A stretch of DNA of 64,000 nucleotides from an uncultured Pelagibacteraceae bacterium. GTDB lineage: Bacteria > Pseudomonadota > Alphaproteobacteria > Pelagibacterales > Pelagibacteraceae. Below the pieces are notes generated by a model. The model searched no databases. It was not told where the DNA came from and worked only from the letters and a program-made list of their open reading frames with translations. A program made the position numbers and the translations under genes. Below are positions 9,528 to 18,800 of the stretch, in pieces (the stretch's first letter is position 1; each line of letters starts with the position of its first letter). The stretch covers positions 1 to 64,000 of the forward strand of contig CACCPE010000003.1 in NCBI GenBank assembly GCA_902547825.1. The letters are read 5' to 3'.

Positions 9528-11054
9528 ATGAACTTGTTATCCTCAGCATCAATATTTAGTTTTTTTACACTTATCAGCAGAATTTTAGGCTATATTAGAG
9601 ACATTTTAATAGCTGTTTTTTTAGGAGCGTCGATTTTTGCCGACGCTTTTTTTGTCGCCTTCAGATTACCCAATACTTTCAGACGACTTTTTGCGGAAGG
9701 TACATTTAATGCAGCATTTATTCCAAGTTACACCTCTGCAAAATTAAGTGGTAAAAAGATAGGCAAAAATTTTGCAGATGATGTTTTGAGTTTATTGTTA
9801 CTAATTTTAATAATTTTAGTGACAGTTGCAGAAATTTTTACTCCCTATTTAGTTTATTTAATTGCCCCAGGTTTTGTCGCAGATGATATTAAATTTCATC
9901 TAGCAATTGAGCTTACCAGAATTACCTTCCCATTTTTATTATTTGTTAGCTTATCATCTTTTTTTTCTGGAATTTTAAATTCTAATAATAAATTTGCAGC
10001 AGCATCCGCAGCTCCAATAATTTTAAACTTAATTTTAATTGTTAGCATTTTTGTTTCTTATATTTATGATTTAAATATTGCAAAACAATTATCTTATGGT
10101 GTTACATTTGCAGGATTTTTACAACTAATTTTTCTTATATATGTAACCTCTGTATTTTACAAACCAAATATAAATTTTAATTTTATAATCACTACAAAAG
10201 TAAAATTTTTTTTCAAAAAATTATTACCTAGTATACTAGCTTCTGGTGTAACCCAAATTAATATTCTTGTTGGAACGATAGTTGCTTCATTTCAAAGTGG
10301 AGCAGTGTCCTATTTATATTATGCAGATAGAGTTTATCAAATAAATTTGGCAATAGCGGGCATAGCCGTTGGAACCGTTTCATTACCAGTATTATCAAAA
10401 GCGTTTAAATCAAAAAACTTTTCAAAGGCTTTTAAAATACAAAATAAATCAATCGAATTATCCTTATTATTTTCAGTACCTGCTAGCCTAGGACTAATAT
10501 TCGCCTCAAGCGAAATTGTGAATGGGTTATTTGGTTATGGATCTTTTACTTCAAAAGACGTAGAGTTGACATCAAGTGCTTTAACTTTTTTTGGTTATGG
10601 GATCGTTGCTTTTGCTCTTATAAAGATTTTAGCTAATTTTTTCTTCGCAAGGGATGATACTAAAAACCCTTTTTATATTTCTTCATTCGTAGTTTTTTTA
10701 AATGTTCTAATAAGTTTAAGTTTTTTTAATATTTATGGATTTATTATAATCCCTATAGCTACATCAATTTCATCTTGGATTGGTGTTTTAATTTTTATCT
10801 TTTTACTTTTAAAAAATAAATTTATTCTGGTAAAAATTGATTTATTATACAATATTATAAAAATAATTATTTCATCTGTTATTATGTCTGTCAGCTTGAT
10901 ACTATCTCTAGATTATTTTGCAAATTATTTAGAGTTTAATTACGCTTATAAATCAATTTATTTAATAATTATTATAGGTTTCGCTGGAATTATTTATTTG
11001 TTATCTTGTAATTTATTAGGATTATTAAAAATAAAAAATTTTAGATTAAATTAA
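9528..11054 (+). CDS. murJ: lipid II flippase MurJ
   Basis: Integral membrane protein of the MVF/MOP superfamily that flips the peptidoglycan precursor lipid II to the periplasmic side. The 508 aa sequence is almost wholly hydrophobic with many membrane segments (14 expected). It carries the conserved N-terminal SRILGYIRDILIAVFLGAS, ADAFFVAFRLPNTFRRLFAE and GTFNAAFIPSY, where the arginines line the cavity. It is followed directly, with no spacer, by trpS. Together with the window's amgK, murU and glucosaminidase genes, it indicates a full peptidoglycan wall. Confidence 0.95.
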   Translation: MNLLSSASIFSFFTLISRILGYIRDILIAVFLGASIFADAFFVAFRLPNTFRRLFAEGTFNAAFIPSYTSAKLSGKKIGKNFADDVLSLLLLILIILVTVAEIFTPYLVYLIAPGFVADDIKFHLAIELTRITFPFLLFVSLSSFFSGILNSNNKFAAASAAPIILNLILIVSIFVSYIYDLNIAKQLSYGVTFAGFLQLIFLIYVTSVFYKPNINFNFIITTKVKFFFKKLLPSILASGVTQINILVGTIVASFQSGAVSYLYYADRVYQINLAIAGIAVGTVSLPVLSKAFKSKNFSKAFKIQNKSIELSLLFSVPASLGLIFASSEIVNGLFGYGSFTSKDVELTSSALTFFGYGIVAFALIKILANFFFARDDTKNPFYISSFVVFLNVLISLSFFNIYGFIIIPIATSISSWIGVLIFIFLLLKNKFILVKIDLLYNIIKIIISSVIMSVSLILSLDYFANYLEFNYAYKSIYLIIIIGFAGIIYLLSCNLLGLLKIKNFRLN

Positions 11055-12059
11055 ATGAGTAGTAGAAAATTAGTATTTTCAGGAGTTCAACCAACAGGTA
11101 ATTTGCATTTGGGAAATTATTTGGGAGCTTTAAAAAATTTTGTATCACTCCAAAAAAATACAGAGTGTATATATTGCGTTGTAGATTTACACGCCATAAC
11201 TATTTTTCAAAAGCCAAATGAGCTACAGAACAATGTTTTAGAAACTGTTGCTAGTTTTTTAGCTACCGGCCTAGATCCAAAAAAGAGCACAATATTTAAT
11301 CAATCTTCTGTTTCCGGTCATGCAGAGTTAGCCTGGATTTTGAATTGTGTATCAAGGATTGGATGGTTGAATAGAATGACACAATTTAAAGATAAAGCAG
11401 GATCAGATAAAGAGAAAGCAAGTGTTGGACTATATATTTACCCAAATCTAATGGCAGCCGATATTCTTCTTTACAAAGCAACGCATGTTCCAGTAGGAGC
11501 AGATCAAAAGCAACATTTAGAATTATCTAGAGATATTGCTCAAAAATTTAACAACGATTTTGATTGTAAAGACTTTTTTCCTTTACCTGAACCTTTAATT
11601 GCAAAAAATATCTCCCGAGTAATGAGTTTGAGAGATGGAACTAAAAAAATGAGTAAATCGGAAGAGTCAGATTACTCAAGGATTAACTTAAAAGATAGTC
11701 CTGACGAAATTAGTAAAAAAATTAAAAAAGCGAAGTCAGATTCTTCATCAATACCAGATAATTTAAAAGATTTAGAAAAAAAACCAGAAGCTTTGAACTT
11801 AATTAATATTTTTTCTGAGATTTCAAAGAAAAGTCTTGAAAAAACATTAATTGATATGTCTGGTAAAGAATATTCATATCTTAAAACAAAGCTGACAGAA
11901 CTTGTCATCAATGAGATTACTCCTGTAGGGAAAGAAATTAAAAAATTATTAGCTGAAAAAGCTTATCTTAAGAATGTTTTGAAAAAAGGCAAAGAAAAAG
12001 CCAATATTATCGCTGAGGAAAACCTTAAAAATATACGTGAAAAAGTAGGATTGATATAA
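11055..12059 (+). CDS. trpS: tryptophanyl-tRNA synthetase
   Basis: Class I aminoacyl-tRNA synthetase charging tRNA-Trp. The HIGH-type signature is PTGNLHLGN near residue 14, and the KMSKS loop appears exactly as KKMSKS near residue 200. [17 protein letters not shown] and [18 protein letters not shown] are diagnostic of TrpRS. The length of 334 aa is normal. The ATG follows the murJ stop codon without a gap, so translation is probably coupled. Confidence 0.97.
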   Translation: MSSRKLVFSGVQPTGNLHLGNYLGALKNFVSLQKNTECIYCVVDLHAITIFQKPNELQNNVLETVASFLATGLDPKKSTIFNQSSVSGHAELAWILNCVSRIGWLNRMTQFKDKAGSDKEKASVGLYIYPNLMAADILLYKATHVPVGADQKQHLELSRDIAQKFNNDFDCKDFFPLPEPLIAKNISRVMSLRDGTKKMSKSEESDYSRINLKDSPDEISKKIKKAKSDSSSIPDNLKDLEKKPEALNLINIFSEISKKSLEKTLIDMSGKEYSYLKTKLTELVINEITPVGKEIKKLLAEKAYLKNVLKKGKEKANIIAEENLKNIREKVGLI

Positions 12060-12071
12060 TATAAATTTCTT

Positions 12072-12620
12072 ATGATACAAACTGAGACTACACCTAATCC
12101 TAATTCTTTAAAGTTTCTGTCTGAAAAAATCATTTCAGATGTTGGGACAGAAGAGTTTCAAAAAGGAGAAATTAAAAATTTATCGAACCCTTTTATTAAA
12201 GAGCTTTTAGAGTTCAAAGGGGTCGAATTAGTTTTGCTGTCTAAAAATTTTTTGTCTGTAAAAAAAACAGATGCCGCATCCTGGAGTGATTTAAAACCAA
12301 TGGTTATCTCGCATCTTAACCATTACTTTGAAAATAATAAAGAACCAATTTTAAGAGAATCCGAAAAATCTAAATCTACTGATAACAATAAAGATGAAAC
12401 AGTAAAAAAAATTATAGATGTGTTGGATACTAAAATTCGCCCAGCTGTAGCAAGGGACGGAGGCGACATCAAGTTCAAATCTTTTGATAATGGAGTAGTA
12501 AAAGTTGAATTACAAGGAAGTTGCTCAGGATGTCCTAGTTCTTTAATGACATTAAAACAAGGTGTTCAAAACCTTTTAAAACATTATGTAAAAGAAGTTA
12601 ACTCAGTGGAAGCAAGTTAG
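12072..12620 (+). CDS. NfuA-like iron-sulfur cluster carrier (Nfu N + NifU C domains)
   Basis: Two-domain Fe-S scaffold/carrier of 182 aa. The N-terminal Nfu domain starts IQTETTPNPNSLKFL, the usual opening in alphaproteobacterial and mitochondrial NFU1 proteins. The C-terminal NifU domain contains RPAVARDGGDIKF and the cluster-binding CxxC in GSCSGCPSS. The protein would pass 4Fe-4S clusters to client enzymes; in this window the radical-SAM enzyme MiaB is an obvious cluster-requiring client. It sits in the murJ-trpS run with 12 bases after trpS. Confidence 0.93.
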   Translation: MIQTETTPNPNSLKFLSEKIISDVGTEEFQKGEIKNLSNPFIKELLEFKGVELVLLSKNFLSVKKTDAASWSDLKPMVISHLNHYFENNKEPILRESEKSKSTDNNKDETVKKIIDVLDTKIRPAVARDGGDIKFKSFDNGVVKVELQGSCSGCPSSLMTLKQGVQNLLKHYVKEVNSVEAS

Positions 12621-12623
12621 TCT

Positions 12624-14168
12624 ATGAAAAAAAAATTGTCCTATCGTGATAAGTTATTAGAATTAGCTTATATTTATAACGTACGAGAAATTCAAGATTA
12701 TACTAAAAGAAGAAAAAATTTAACTTCGGGACAAATTGAATTAATTCTTAAAAAAAATAAAATTATTATACCAAAAGAATTTAAAACGAACTTTTTTAAA
12801 GAGAATTTTACCAAACCAATTTTAAAATTTAAATCAAGTTTAAAAGATTTTAAAGAACAAAAAATTAGAGATAAAAATAGATTTTTTAGAAGAGTAGAAA
12901 ACTATAAATATGATACTAAAAGAAAAGTAAACTATGGAGTAATTAATTTATGGAAAGGAGTCGGAATAGCAGCAATAAATCTTATTGATATTTTTCCCAA
13001 ATTAGGAAGTTCAGTAGTATCTTTTTTTGGAAATGTATTTACTGATGTCTTTAACTCAATTTATAATCAACAAGTTGATAAAAAAAGTGCAAGAAACGTA
13101 ATTGTTGGTCTCTTTGTAGTTGCTACCTTAACAACTTCAATAATTGCTGGCTTAAATGCCTACAAGAATCTTGATTTTTCTGAAAAAAGAATAGTTACAG
13201 AAAAGTCTAATAGTAAAAATAAAAGCGATATAAAGAAGCCCCTTTTGAAACAAAAAAAAGAAACTAACTTATCAGAGAATAAAGTCGAGAAAAAACCAGA
13301 AATACCAAAAGATAAACTTAAAAAGGAGGCAAAAAAACCAGAATTAAAAATCAAAAAAGATAAAAAAGTAACAGACTCAATTTTACCTGATTTAAACTTA
13401 AAAACAGAAACAGTTCTGAACCTTTTTGAAGATGTTAATTATGATCTGAATAAAGTAAGAAAAGAAAAGAAAGTAAAACCCATTTATTTCACACAATTCC
13501 CAAGAGATCTTGATGAATTACAAAGTGTAAAATTAAAAAAAGAAACTTTTATAAAAATCGTTTTGCCTTTAATCGTAGCAGAAAATGAAAAAATATTAGA
13601 GGATAGAAGCAAATTAAAATCAATTTCATCAAAAAAAATGACTACAGACCAAGAAAAACAATGGTTAAGACAGAAATTATTAGAATATAAAGTTAAGAAT
13701 GGAAATTTAGATGAGTTAGAAAAAAGAATGGATATTATTCCTACTTCATTAGCTTTAGCACAAGCAGCAAAAGAGAGTGGGTGGGGAACTTCTAGATTTG
13801 CTCTTGAAGGAAATGCAATGTTTGGACAATGGACTTGGACTGGTAATGGCATAGAGCCTTTATTCAAAGATAAAACAAAAAAACACAAAATCTTGAAATT
13901 TCCTATTTTAAGAGCTTCAGTTAAATCATATATAAACAATTTAAATACTCATAAAAGTTACAAAAAACTAAGAGATATTCGGATTGAATTAAGAAATAAA
14001 AATAGAAATATAGCAGGACTGAAATTATCAGCTACGTTGGACAATTATGCTGAGACAGGAAAAGAATACACAACAATTATAGCTCAAATAATTAAAGAAA
14101 ACAGACTTACTGATTTTGAGCCGGTTACATTAACAAAATCGAAAAAAGTAATTGAAGTAAACTCTTAA
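12624..14168 (+). CDS. Bax-like membrane-anchored glucosaminidase-family protein
   Basis: A 514 aa protein with a lysine-rich N-terminal region of about 150 residues, one membrane segment (about 155-176, IVGLFVVATLTTSIIAGL), a long charged linker (about 185-275), and a C-terminal glucosaminidase domain of the E. coli Bax type. Domain evidence is LALAQAAKESGWGTSRFA (putative catalytic glutamate), NAMFGQWTWTG, and SVKSYINNLNTH. The topology puts the enzyme domain in the periplasm, where it would cleave N-acetylglucosamine linkages in peptidoglycan. The long N-terminal cytoplasmic extension is not typical of Bax, and I cannot assign it a function. Confidence 0.8.
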   Translation: MKKKLSYRDKLLELAYIYNVREIQDYTKRRKNLTSGQIELILKKNKIIIPKEFKTNFFKENFTKPILKFKSSLKDFKEQKIRDKNRFFRRVENYKYDTKRKVNYGVINLWKGVGIAAINLIDIFPKLGSSVVSFFGNVFTDVFNSIYNQQVDKKSARNVIVGLFVVATLTTSIIAGLNAYKNLDFSEKRIVTEKSNSKNKSDIKKPLLKQKKETNLSENKVEKKPEIPKDKLKKEAKKPELKIKKDKKVTDSILPDLNLKTETVLNLFEDVNYDLNKVRKEKKVKPIYFTQFPRDLDELQSVKLKKETFIKIVLPLIVAENEKILEDRSKLKSISSKKMTTDQEKQWLRQKLLEYKVKNGNLDELEKRMDIIPTSLALAQAAKESGWGTSRFALEGNAMFGQWTWTGNGIEPLFKDKTKKHKILKFPILRASVKSYINNLNTHKSYKKLRDIRIELRNKNRNIAGLKLSATLDNYAETGKEYTTIIAQIIKENRLTDFEPVTLTKSKKVIEVNS

Positions 14169-14169
14169 T

Positions 14170-15225
14170 TTACTTATCAGCTATTACAAATTGAATACCC
14201 AACCACCTCCAGAAACCGTCAGACTCTTTTAATGAACAATTTATCCTACCTCTTTCACCAACAAATTTTTCCATAATTTTTATTTCTAAAATATGTTCCT
14301 CTATAAATAAAATTTTTGAGTTTCTCCATTGATTTCCTTCATTTGAAAAACATGTGATTTGACGTAAATTTCTTATTCCTGGATAAAATGAAATTTTTAT
14401 ATTAGGTGGATTTTTTGAGTTTAACAAATATCTTTCCTTAGGAAAAATATTGTCATATTTCAGAGGAAGAGTTTTAATTAAAGTCTGAAATCTTTCAATT
14501 TTTCCATATTTTTCGTTAATTGGGAATCTTGGTAGCTCCCACAAATCTTTTGTTTCATCTATTACTCCAGAATGTTGACCAAAGGCGTATTTGAAACCTA
14601 AATCTTTTATAATTTTTTTAAACTCTAAGCTATATTCTCCAAATGGATATGAAAAAAAAATTGAATTTTTCCCAAGCTTTTTTTTAAAAATTTCAATAGA
14701 TTTTAATATATCTTCTTTAATGAAATTTGGATTTTCCTCTACAAGGTATTCATGAGAGTGACTATGATTTCCGATCTCTACAAGGTCTGAATTATGAAGT
14801 TCGACTATTTGATCCCAACTCATGTAATTATATGATCCGACTTCTCTAGTACTTACAAATAATACAAAGGGAATTTTTTTCTTTTTTAAAATAGGCCAGG
14901 CATTGTTGTAAAATGATAATAACCCATCGTCTATAGTAAGCAAAATCTTCCTATCTTCTTTGTTGTTTGAAAGAGATTTTTCAAAATCCATTGGATGGAT
15001 AAATTTTATCCCTTCATCCTCTATAATCTCAAGTTGCTTATTAAAAATGTCTAATTGAATATTAGTCGAGGGATATTTGCTTTCTCCAAATCTGTGATAC
15101 ATTATTGATATGAGGCCAAAATCATCAAAAGATGCATTGTCCGCTGCAGATAGGCTTGAATGATTTGTCTCAAAACTTAAGCTTAGGATAATAATGATAG
15201 ATAACTTTTTGATTATTAACTGCAT
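14170..15225 (-). CDS. exported polysaccharide deacetylase (NodB-fold, CE4)
   Basis: A signal peptide (LIIKKLSIIIILSLSF, likely cut near SLSA) is followed by a NodB-homology domain. It shows the MYHRFG opening, the metal/catalytic aspartate motif LLTIDDGLLSFY, and the zinc-ligand motif NHSHSHEYL. About 90 residues of beta-rich C-terminal extension follow. Such enzymes remove acetyl groups from GlcNAc-containing polymers such as peptidoglycan or surface polysaccharide; the substrate is not evident. It converges tail to tail with the glucosaminidase gene (1 base apart). Its 5' end overlaps the 5' end of the divergent tsaB gene by 32 bases; the signal peptide supports the long start. Confidence 0.82.
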   Translation of the reverse strand: MQLIIKKLSIIIILSLSFETNHSSLSAADNASFDDFGLISIMYHRFGESKYPSTNIQLDIFNKQLEIIEDEGIKFIHPMDFEKSLSNNKEDRKILLTIDDGLLSFYNNAWPILKKKKIPFVLFVSTREVGSYNYMSWDQIVELHNSDLVEIGNHSHSHEYLVEENPNFIKEDILKSIEIFKKKLGKNSIFFSYPFGEYSLEFKKIIKDLGFKYAFGQHSGVIDETKDLWELPRFPINEKYGKIERFQTLIKTLPLKYDNIFPKERYLLNSKNPPNIKISFYPGIRNLRQITCFSNEGNQWRNSKILFIEEHILEIKIMEKFVGERGRINCSLKESDGFWRWLGIQFVIADK

Positions 15226-15577
15226 TGGGAACGATGATAAATTAGGTTTACGAATAAATAAAGATTTTTTTATTCAATATTCTAAAAATGTTAAAATGAA
15301 TAATGAAAAACTTGTCTCAGAAATATATAATTTTTTGAAAATTTATGATGTGCCTTTAGATGAAAATTTTAGCGTAATTGTTAATCAGGGTCCTGGTAGT
15401 TTTTCTAGTATAAGAACTTCTCTTGCTGTAGCAAAAGGGCTAGAAATATCAAAAAAAATAAAGTTATTTGGCTTTAAAAACCAAGATTTAAAGGTATTTG
15501 ATCAAAAAAACGTTGAAAAATTGGTAAAAAATAATTTAATTGAAAAAAATTTGATAAAGCCCATTTATTTAAGTTAA
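15194..15577 (+). CDS. tsaB: TsaB-like protein of tRNA t6A synthesis, short form
   Basis: TsaB is the inactive sugar-kinase-fold partner of TsaD in making N6-threonylcarbamoyladenosine at tRNA position 37. The diagnostic segment is NQGPGSFSSIRTSLAVAKGL (residues 64-83), matching the family GPGSFTGLR motif, and the N-terminus NFLIINCIG aligns with the usual ILAIDTS strand, with the aspartate changed to asparagine. At 127 aa it is about half the usual length of 210-230; the second lobe is essentially gone. TsaE is encoded at 59433-59882. It ends 8 bases before fur. The rimI gene that often follows tsaB is absent. Confidence 0.8.
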   Translation: MIDNFLIINCIGNDDKLGLRINKDFFIQYSKNVKMNNEKLVSEIYNFLKIYDVPLDENFSVIVNQGPGSFSSIRTSLAVAKGLEISKKIKLFGFKNQDLKVFDQKNVEKLVKNNLIEKNLIKPIYLS

Positions 15578-15585
15578 ATAAGCTT

Positions 15586-16005
15586 ATGAGTATTATTGAA
15601 GAAAAATGTAAACAAAAAGGAGTAAGACTTACAGATCAGAGAAAGATTATTGCAAAAGTTCTTTCCGAGTCTAAAGAGGTTTATGGGTCTAAAGATCATC
15701 CAGATGTAGACGAACTGCACAAGAGAGTTTCAACCTTAGATGACAAAATAAGCATTGCTACAGTTTATAGAACAGTAAAACTTTTCGAAGAATCTGGAAT
15801 ATTAGTGAAACACGATTTTAAAGCTGGAAAAGCGCGCTATGAAATAAACGATGATCATAATCATTTAATTGATATCAATAGTGGAGAGATCGTAGAATTT
15901 GTTGATAAAGATATTGAGGAATTACAAAAAAAGATTGCAAAAAAATTAGGATATAATCTTGTGGATCACAAACTTGAGCTTTACGGTTCAAAAATAAAAA
16001 AATAA
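15586..16005 (+). CDS. fur: Fur/Mur family metal-responsive repressor
   Basis: A 139 aa Fur-fold regulator: an N-terminal winged helix (GVRLTDQRKIIAKVL, ISIATVYRTVKLFEESG) and a C-terminal metal/dimer domain with ARYEINDDHNHLIDINSGEIVEF. The two CxxC structural-zinc pairs of E. coli Fur are missing. The His-x-His-LID-x-x-(S/T)GE pattern is the alphaproteobacterial Fur/Mur type, which in rhizobia senses Mn(II) or Fe(II). It is tightly packed between tsaB and miaB. A second, Irr-type member of the superfamily is at 30621-31028, so iron and manganese control may be divided between the two. Confidence 0.88.
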   Translation: MSIIEEKCKQKGVRLTDQRKIIAKVLSESKEVYGSKDHPDVDELHKRVSTLDDKISIATVYRTVKLFEESGILVKHDFKAGKARYEINDDHNHLIDINSGEIVEFVDKDIEELQKKIAKKLGYNLVDHKLELYGSKIKK

Positions 16006-16006
16006 T

Positions 16007-17341
16007 TTGGAAAAAAAGATCTTTATAAAAACATTTGGCTGTCAAATGAATGAGTATGATAGTGATCGTATTTTTGACTTAGCTAAAAAAATTAATTACC
16101 AAAAGACAGAAAAATTAGAAGAAGCAGATTGTTACGTTTTAAATACATGCCATATCAGGGAAAAAGCTACTGAAAAAGTTTATCATGATATTGGACGTGT
16201 TAAAAAAAAATTTAGAAACAAGAAAAAACCTATTATAATTGTAGCAGGATGTGTTGCTCAAGCAGAGGGAGACGTATTATTAAAAAAGGAAAAATACATT
16301 GATGCTTTAGTTGGACCACAGTCATACCATCAACTTAATGAAATTATTTCAAAGATTGAAAAAGATTTTGGTAGAATAAATTTTACAGAATTTGAGGTAA
16401 TAGAAAAATTTGACAGTTTAAATGTTGTTGAGAGTTCTAAAAACAATATTTCAGCTTATTTAACTATACAAGAAGGTTGCGATAAATTTTGTAAATTCTG
16501 CGTTGTACCCTACACACGTGGCGCTGAATTTTCGAGATCAATAAATGAAATAGTAAGTGAGTGTAAACATTTAGTTGATAGTGGATCACGAGAAATCACT
16601 TTATTAGGCCAAAATGTTAATGCTTACTCTTTTAAGGGAAAAAAGCTTTCTAATCTTATAAATGAAATTTCAAAAATTAAAGATTTAAAAAGAATAAGAT
16701 ATACAACCTCACATCCAATTGATTTTTCCAATGACTTAATAGAAATTTATAAAAATTCAGAAAAGCTTATGCCTTTGATCCATCTTCCGGTGCAAAGTGG
16801 ATCAGATAAAATTTTACAAAGTATGAACAGAAAACATACAATAAAAGATTATTTAAACTTGATTTATAAATTAAAAAAAACTAATCCAGCTATAAAATTT
16901 TCAAGTGACTTTATTATTGGCTATCCTGGGGAAACAGATGGAGATTTTAATGATACATTAACGCTTTTGAAGGAGGTTGGATTTATAAATTCTTATTCTT
17001 TTATCTTTAGCCCTAGACCAGGAACACCAGCAGCAAAAATGAAGCTAGTTGATAACAAATTAGCAAAAGAAAGATTGTTAGTATTTCAAAAAAAAGCAAA
17101 TGAAATAAAAATAAATTATAGAAAAAGCCTTTATAATAAAAAAGTTTGTGTTCTTTTTGAAAACCAGACAAAAAACAAAAATAAATTTTTTGGTAGAGAC
17201 GAATACCTTAATTCCGTAATTGTAGACTCTAGTTATGATTTAAAAGGCAAAATTAAAGAAACCATAATTTCCAAAGCAAATCAAAACACCTTATTTGGAG
17301 AAATATATCAAAAAAAGATGAATAATATTTTTGCAGCATAA
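16007..17341 (+). CDS. miaB: tRNA-2-methylthio-N6-dimethylallyladenosine synthase
   Basis: Radical-SAM methylthiotransferase modifying A37 of tRNAs that read UNN codons. The N-terminal UPF0004 domain has the three auxiliary-cluster cysteines (FGCQMNEYDSD, NTCHIREKA, VAGCVAQAEG). The radical-SAM CxxxCxxC lies in EGCDKFCKFCVVPYTRG, and a TRAM domain ends the 444 aa protein. Translation starts at a TTG one base after the fur stop; TTG-GAA-AAA-AAG gives the expected N-terminus before IFIKTFGCQMN. It heads the miaB-phoH-ybeY-lnt-metK run, a common alphaproteobacterial arrangement. Confidence 0.97.
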   Translation: MEKKIFIKTFGCQMNEYDSDRIFDLAKKINYQKTEKLEEADCYVLNTCHIREKATEKVYHDIGRVKKKFRNKKKPIIIVAGCVAQAEGDVLLKKEKYIDALVGPQSYHQLNEIISKIEKDFGRINFTEFEVIEKFDSLNVVESSKNNISAYLTIQEGCDKFCKFCVVPYTRGAEFSRSINEIVSECKHLVDSGSREITLLGQNVNAYSFKGKKLSNLINEISKIKDLKRIRYTTSHPIDFSNDLIEIYKNSEKLMPLIHLPVQSGSDKILQSMNRKHTIKDYLNLIYKLKKTNPAIKFSSDFIIGYPGETDGDFNDTLTLLKEVGFINSYSFIFSPRPGTPAAKMKLVDNKLAKERLLVFQKKANEIKINYRKSLYNKKVCVLFENQTKNKNKFFGRDEYLNSVIVDSSYDLKGKIKETIISKANQNTLFGEIYQKKMNNIFAA

Positions 17342-17344
17342 ATT

Positions 17345-18349
17345 ATGTCAGAAATTTCTAAATTAGATCAAAATTTGATTATTAAAAAAATTGATAGCGA
17401 AACTGTGAATATTAATGTGCCCGATAATGAGATGTTAATGTCAATTGTGGGACAATTTGATCAGAATTTAAAAGAGCTGGCTAAACTAACATCTACAAGT
17501 GTTTTTTTCAGAGGAAACTCAATTACTTGTAAAGGTAAAAGAGAGGATATTCAAATATTCTGTGAAGCTATGAAATTTTTGATAAATAAACATCTTTTAA
17601 CAAAAATTATTGAAAAAGAGGATATAATTCTCTCAGTGAAAAAAAATATAGATGTCAAAAAATCAAATATCAAGTCATTTAAACAATTAATTAAAACTCC
17701 AAGGAAGTATGTAATAGCGAGATCGGAAAAACAATCAGACTATATTAAGGCTTTAAAAGAAAATGATATCGTAATGTCCTTAGGTCCTGCAGGAACAGGA
17801 AAAAGTTTTTTAGCTGTGTCTGTAGGAGTTACTATGTTAATAGAAAAAAAAATTGAAAGAGTGATATTATCTCGGCCAGCTGTAGAAGCTGGTGAAAAAT
17901 TGGGTTTTTTACCGGGAGATATGAAAGAAAAAGTAGATCCATATTTAAGACCTTTGTATGATGCTCTGTATGAGTTATTTGGTCCTGATAAAATTGATAA
18001 AAAAATCGAAACTGGAGAAATTGAAATAGCACCATTAGCATTTATGAGGGGAAGAACTTTAAAAAATTGCTTTGCTATTTTGGATGAGGCTCAAAATGCC
18101 ACTGAAACACAAATTAAAATGTTCTTAACAAGAATCGGAGAAAATTCAAAATTAGTAGTAAATGGAGATCCATCACAAATTGACTTAATAAATAAATCTC
18201 AATCAGGTTTGATAAAAACAAAAAATATTTTAAAGCATTTGAAAGAAATTAAATTTATAGAATTTGACTATAATGATGTTGTAAGGCATCCATTAGTTTC
18301 AAAGATTATTAGGGCTTATCAAAAACAAAGCACTGATGATAACGATTAA
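17345..18349 (+). CDS. phoH: PhoH family ATPase
   Basis: A 334 aa P-loop protein with Walker A GPAGTGKSF and Walker B FAILDEAQNA, plus the signature ILSRPAVEAGEKLGFLPGDM. An N-terminal PhoH-like (YbeZ-type) domain of about 110 residues precedes the ATPase. In E. coli and others YbeZ works with YbeY in ribosomal RNA processing and quality control. The immediate ybeY neighbour, overlapping the end of this gene by 14 bases, supports that role here. Confidence 0.95.
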   Translation: MSEISKLDQNLIIKKIDSETVNINVPDNEMLMSIVGQFDQNLKELAKLTSTSVFFRGNSITCKGKREDIQIFCEAMKFLINKHLLTKIIEKEDIILSVKKNIDVKKSNIKSFKQLIKTPRKYVIARSEKQSDYIKALKENDIVMSLGPAGTGKSFLAVSVGVTMLIEKKIERVILSRPAVEAGEKLGFLPGDMKEKVDPYLRPLYDALYELFGPDKIDKKIETGEIEIAPLAFMRGRTLKNCFAILDEAQNATETQIKMFLTRIGENSKLVVNGDPSQIDLINKSQSGLIKTKNILKHLKEIKFIEFDYNDVVRHPLVSKIIRAYQKQSTDDND

Positions 18350-18800
18350 TATCATTTCTAATAACAAAAGCTGGCATAAATATATAAAAAATCCTGAAAC
18401 ATATATTCAACAACAAGCTTACCATCTAAATAAAAATTTTAAACTATATAAAAAAAAAGATATTTTTTGCACTATATTACTGTCTGGAGATCATGAGATA
18501 AAAAGATTGAATAAAAAATTTAGAAAAAAAAATAAATCTACAGATGTATTGTCATTTCCATTTTATAAAAAAATTGAACTAAAAAAAATGCTAAAAAAAA
18601 ATAAACAAATTTATTTAGGAGATATAATTGTGAATTTTAATAAAATAAGAAATAAAAAAAAATTGGTTAACTTTAAAATAGAGTTTAATAAACTTTGGAT
18701 ACATGGATTAATTCACCTATTCGGATACGATCATAAAAAAGATAAAGATTTTTATAGAATGATTAAAGTTGAAAAAAAGTTCTTATCATTTTTAAAATAA
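18336..18800 (+). CDS. ybeY: endoribonuclease YbeY (rRNA maturation factor)
   Basis: Single-strand-specific metal-dependent endoribonuclease acting in 16S rRNA 3'-end maturation and 70S quality control. The zinc-binding motif H-x3-H-x5-H is visible as HGLIHLFGYDH, and STDVLSFPF matches the conserved substrate-cleft strand. The length of 154 aa is normal. The start overlaps the phoH end and the stop abuts the lnt ATG. The corC (ybeX) gene that usually sits between ybeY and lnt is missing. Confidence 0.95.
   Translation: MITINIISNNKSWHKYIKNPETYIQQQAYHLNKNFKLYKKKDIFCTILLSGDHEIKRLNKKFRKKNKSTDVLSFPFYKKIELKKMLKKNKQIYLGDIIVNFNKIRNKKKLVNFKIEFNKLWIHGLIHLFGYDHKKDKDFYRMIKVEKKFLSFLK

Noticed and set aside
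15586..16005. First Fur-family gene as Irr
   Set aside because: It lacks the HHH heme motif and has the Fur/Mur-type HNHLID pattern; its neighbours are tsaB and miaB rather than the fab genes.
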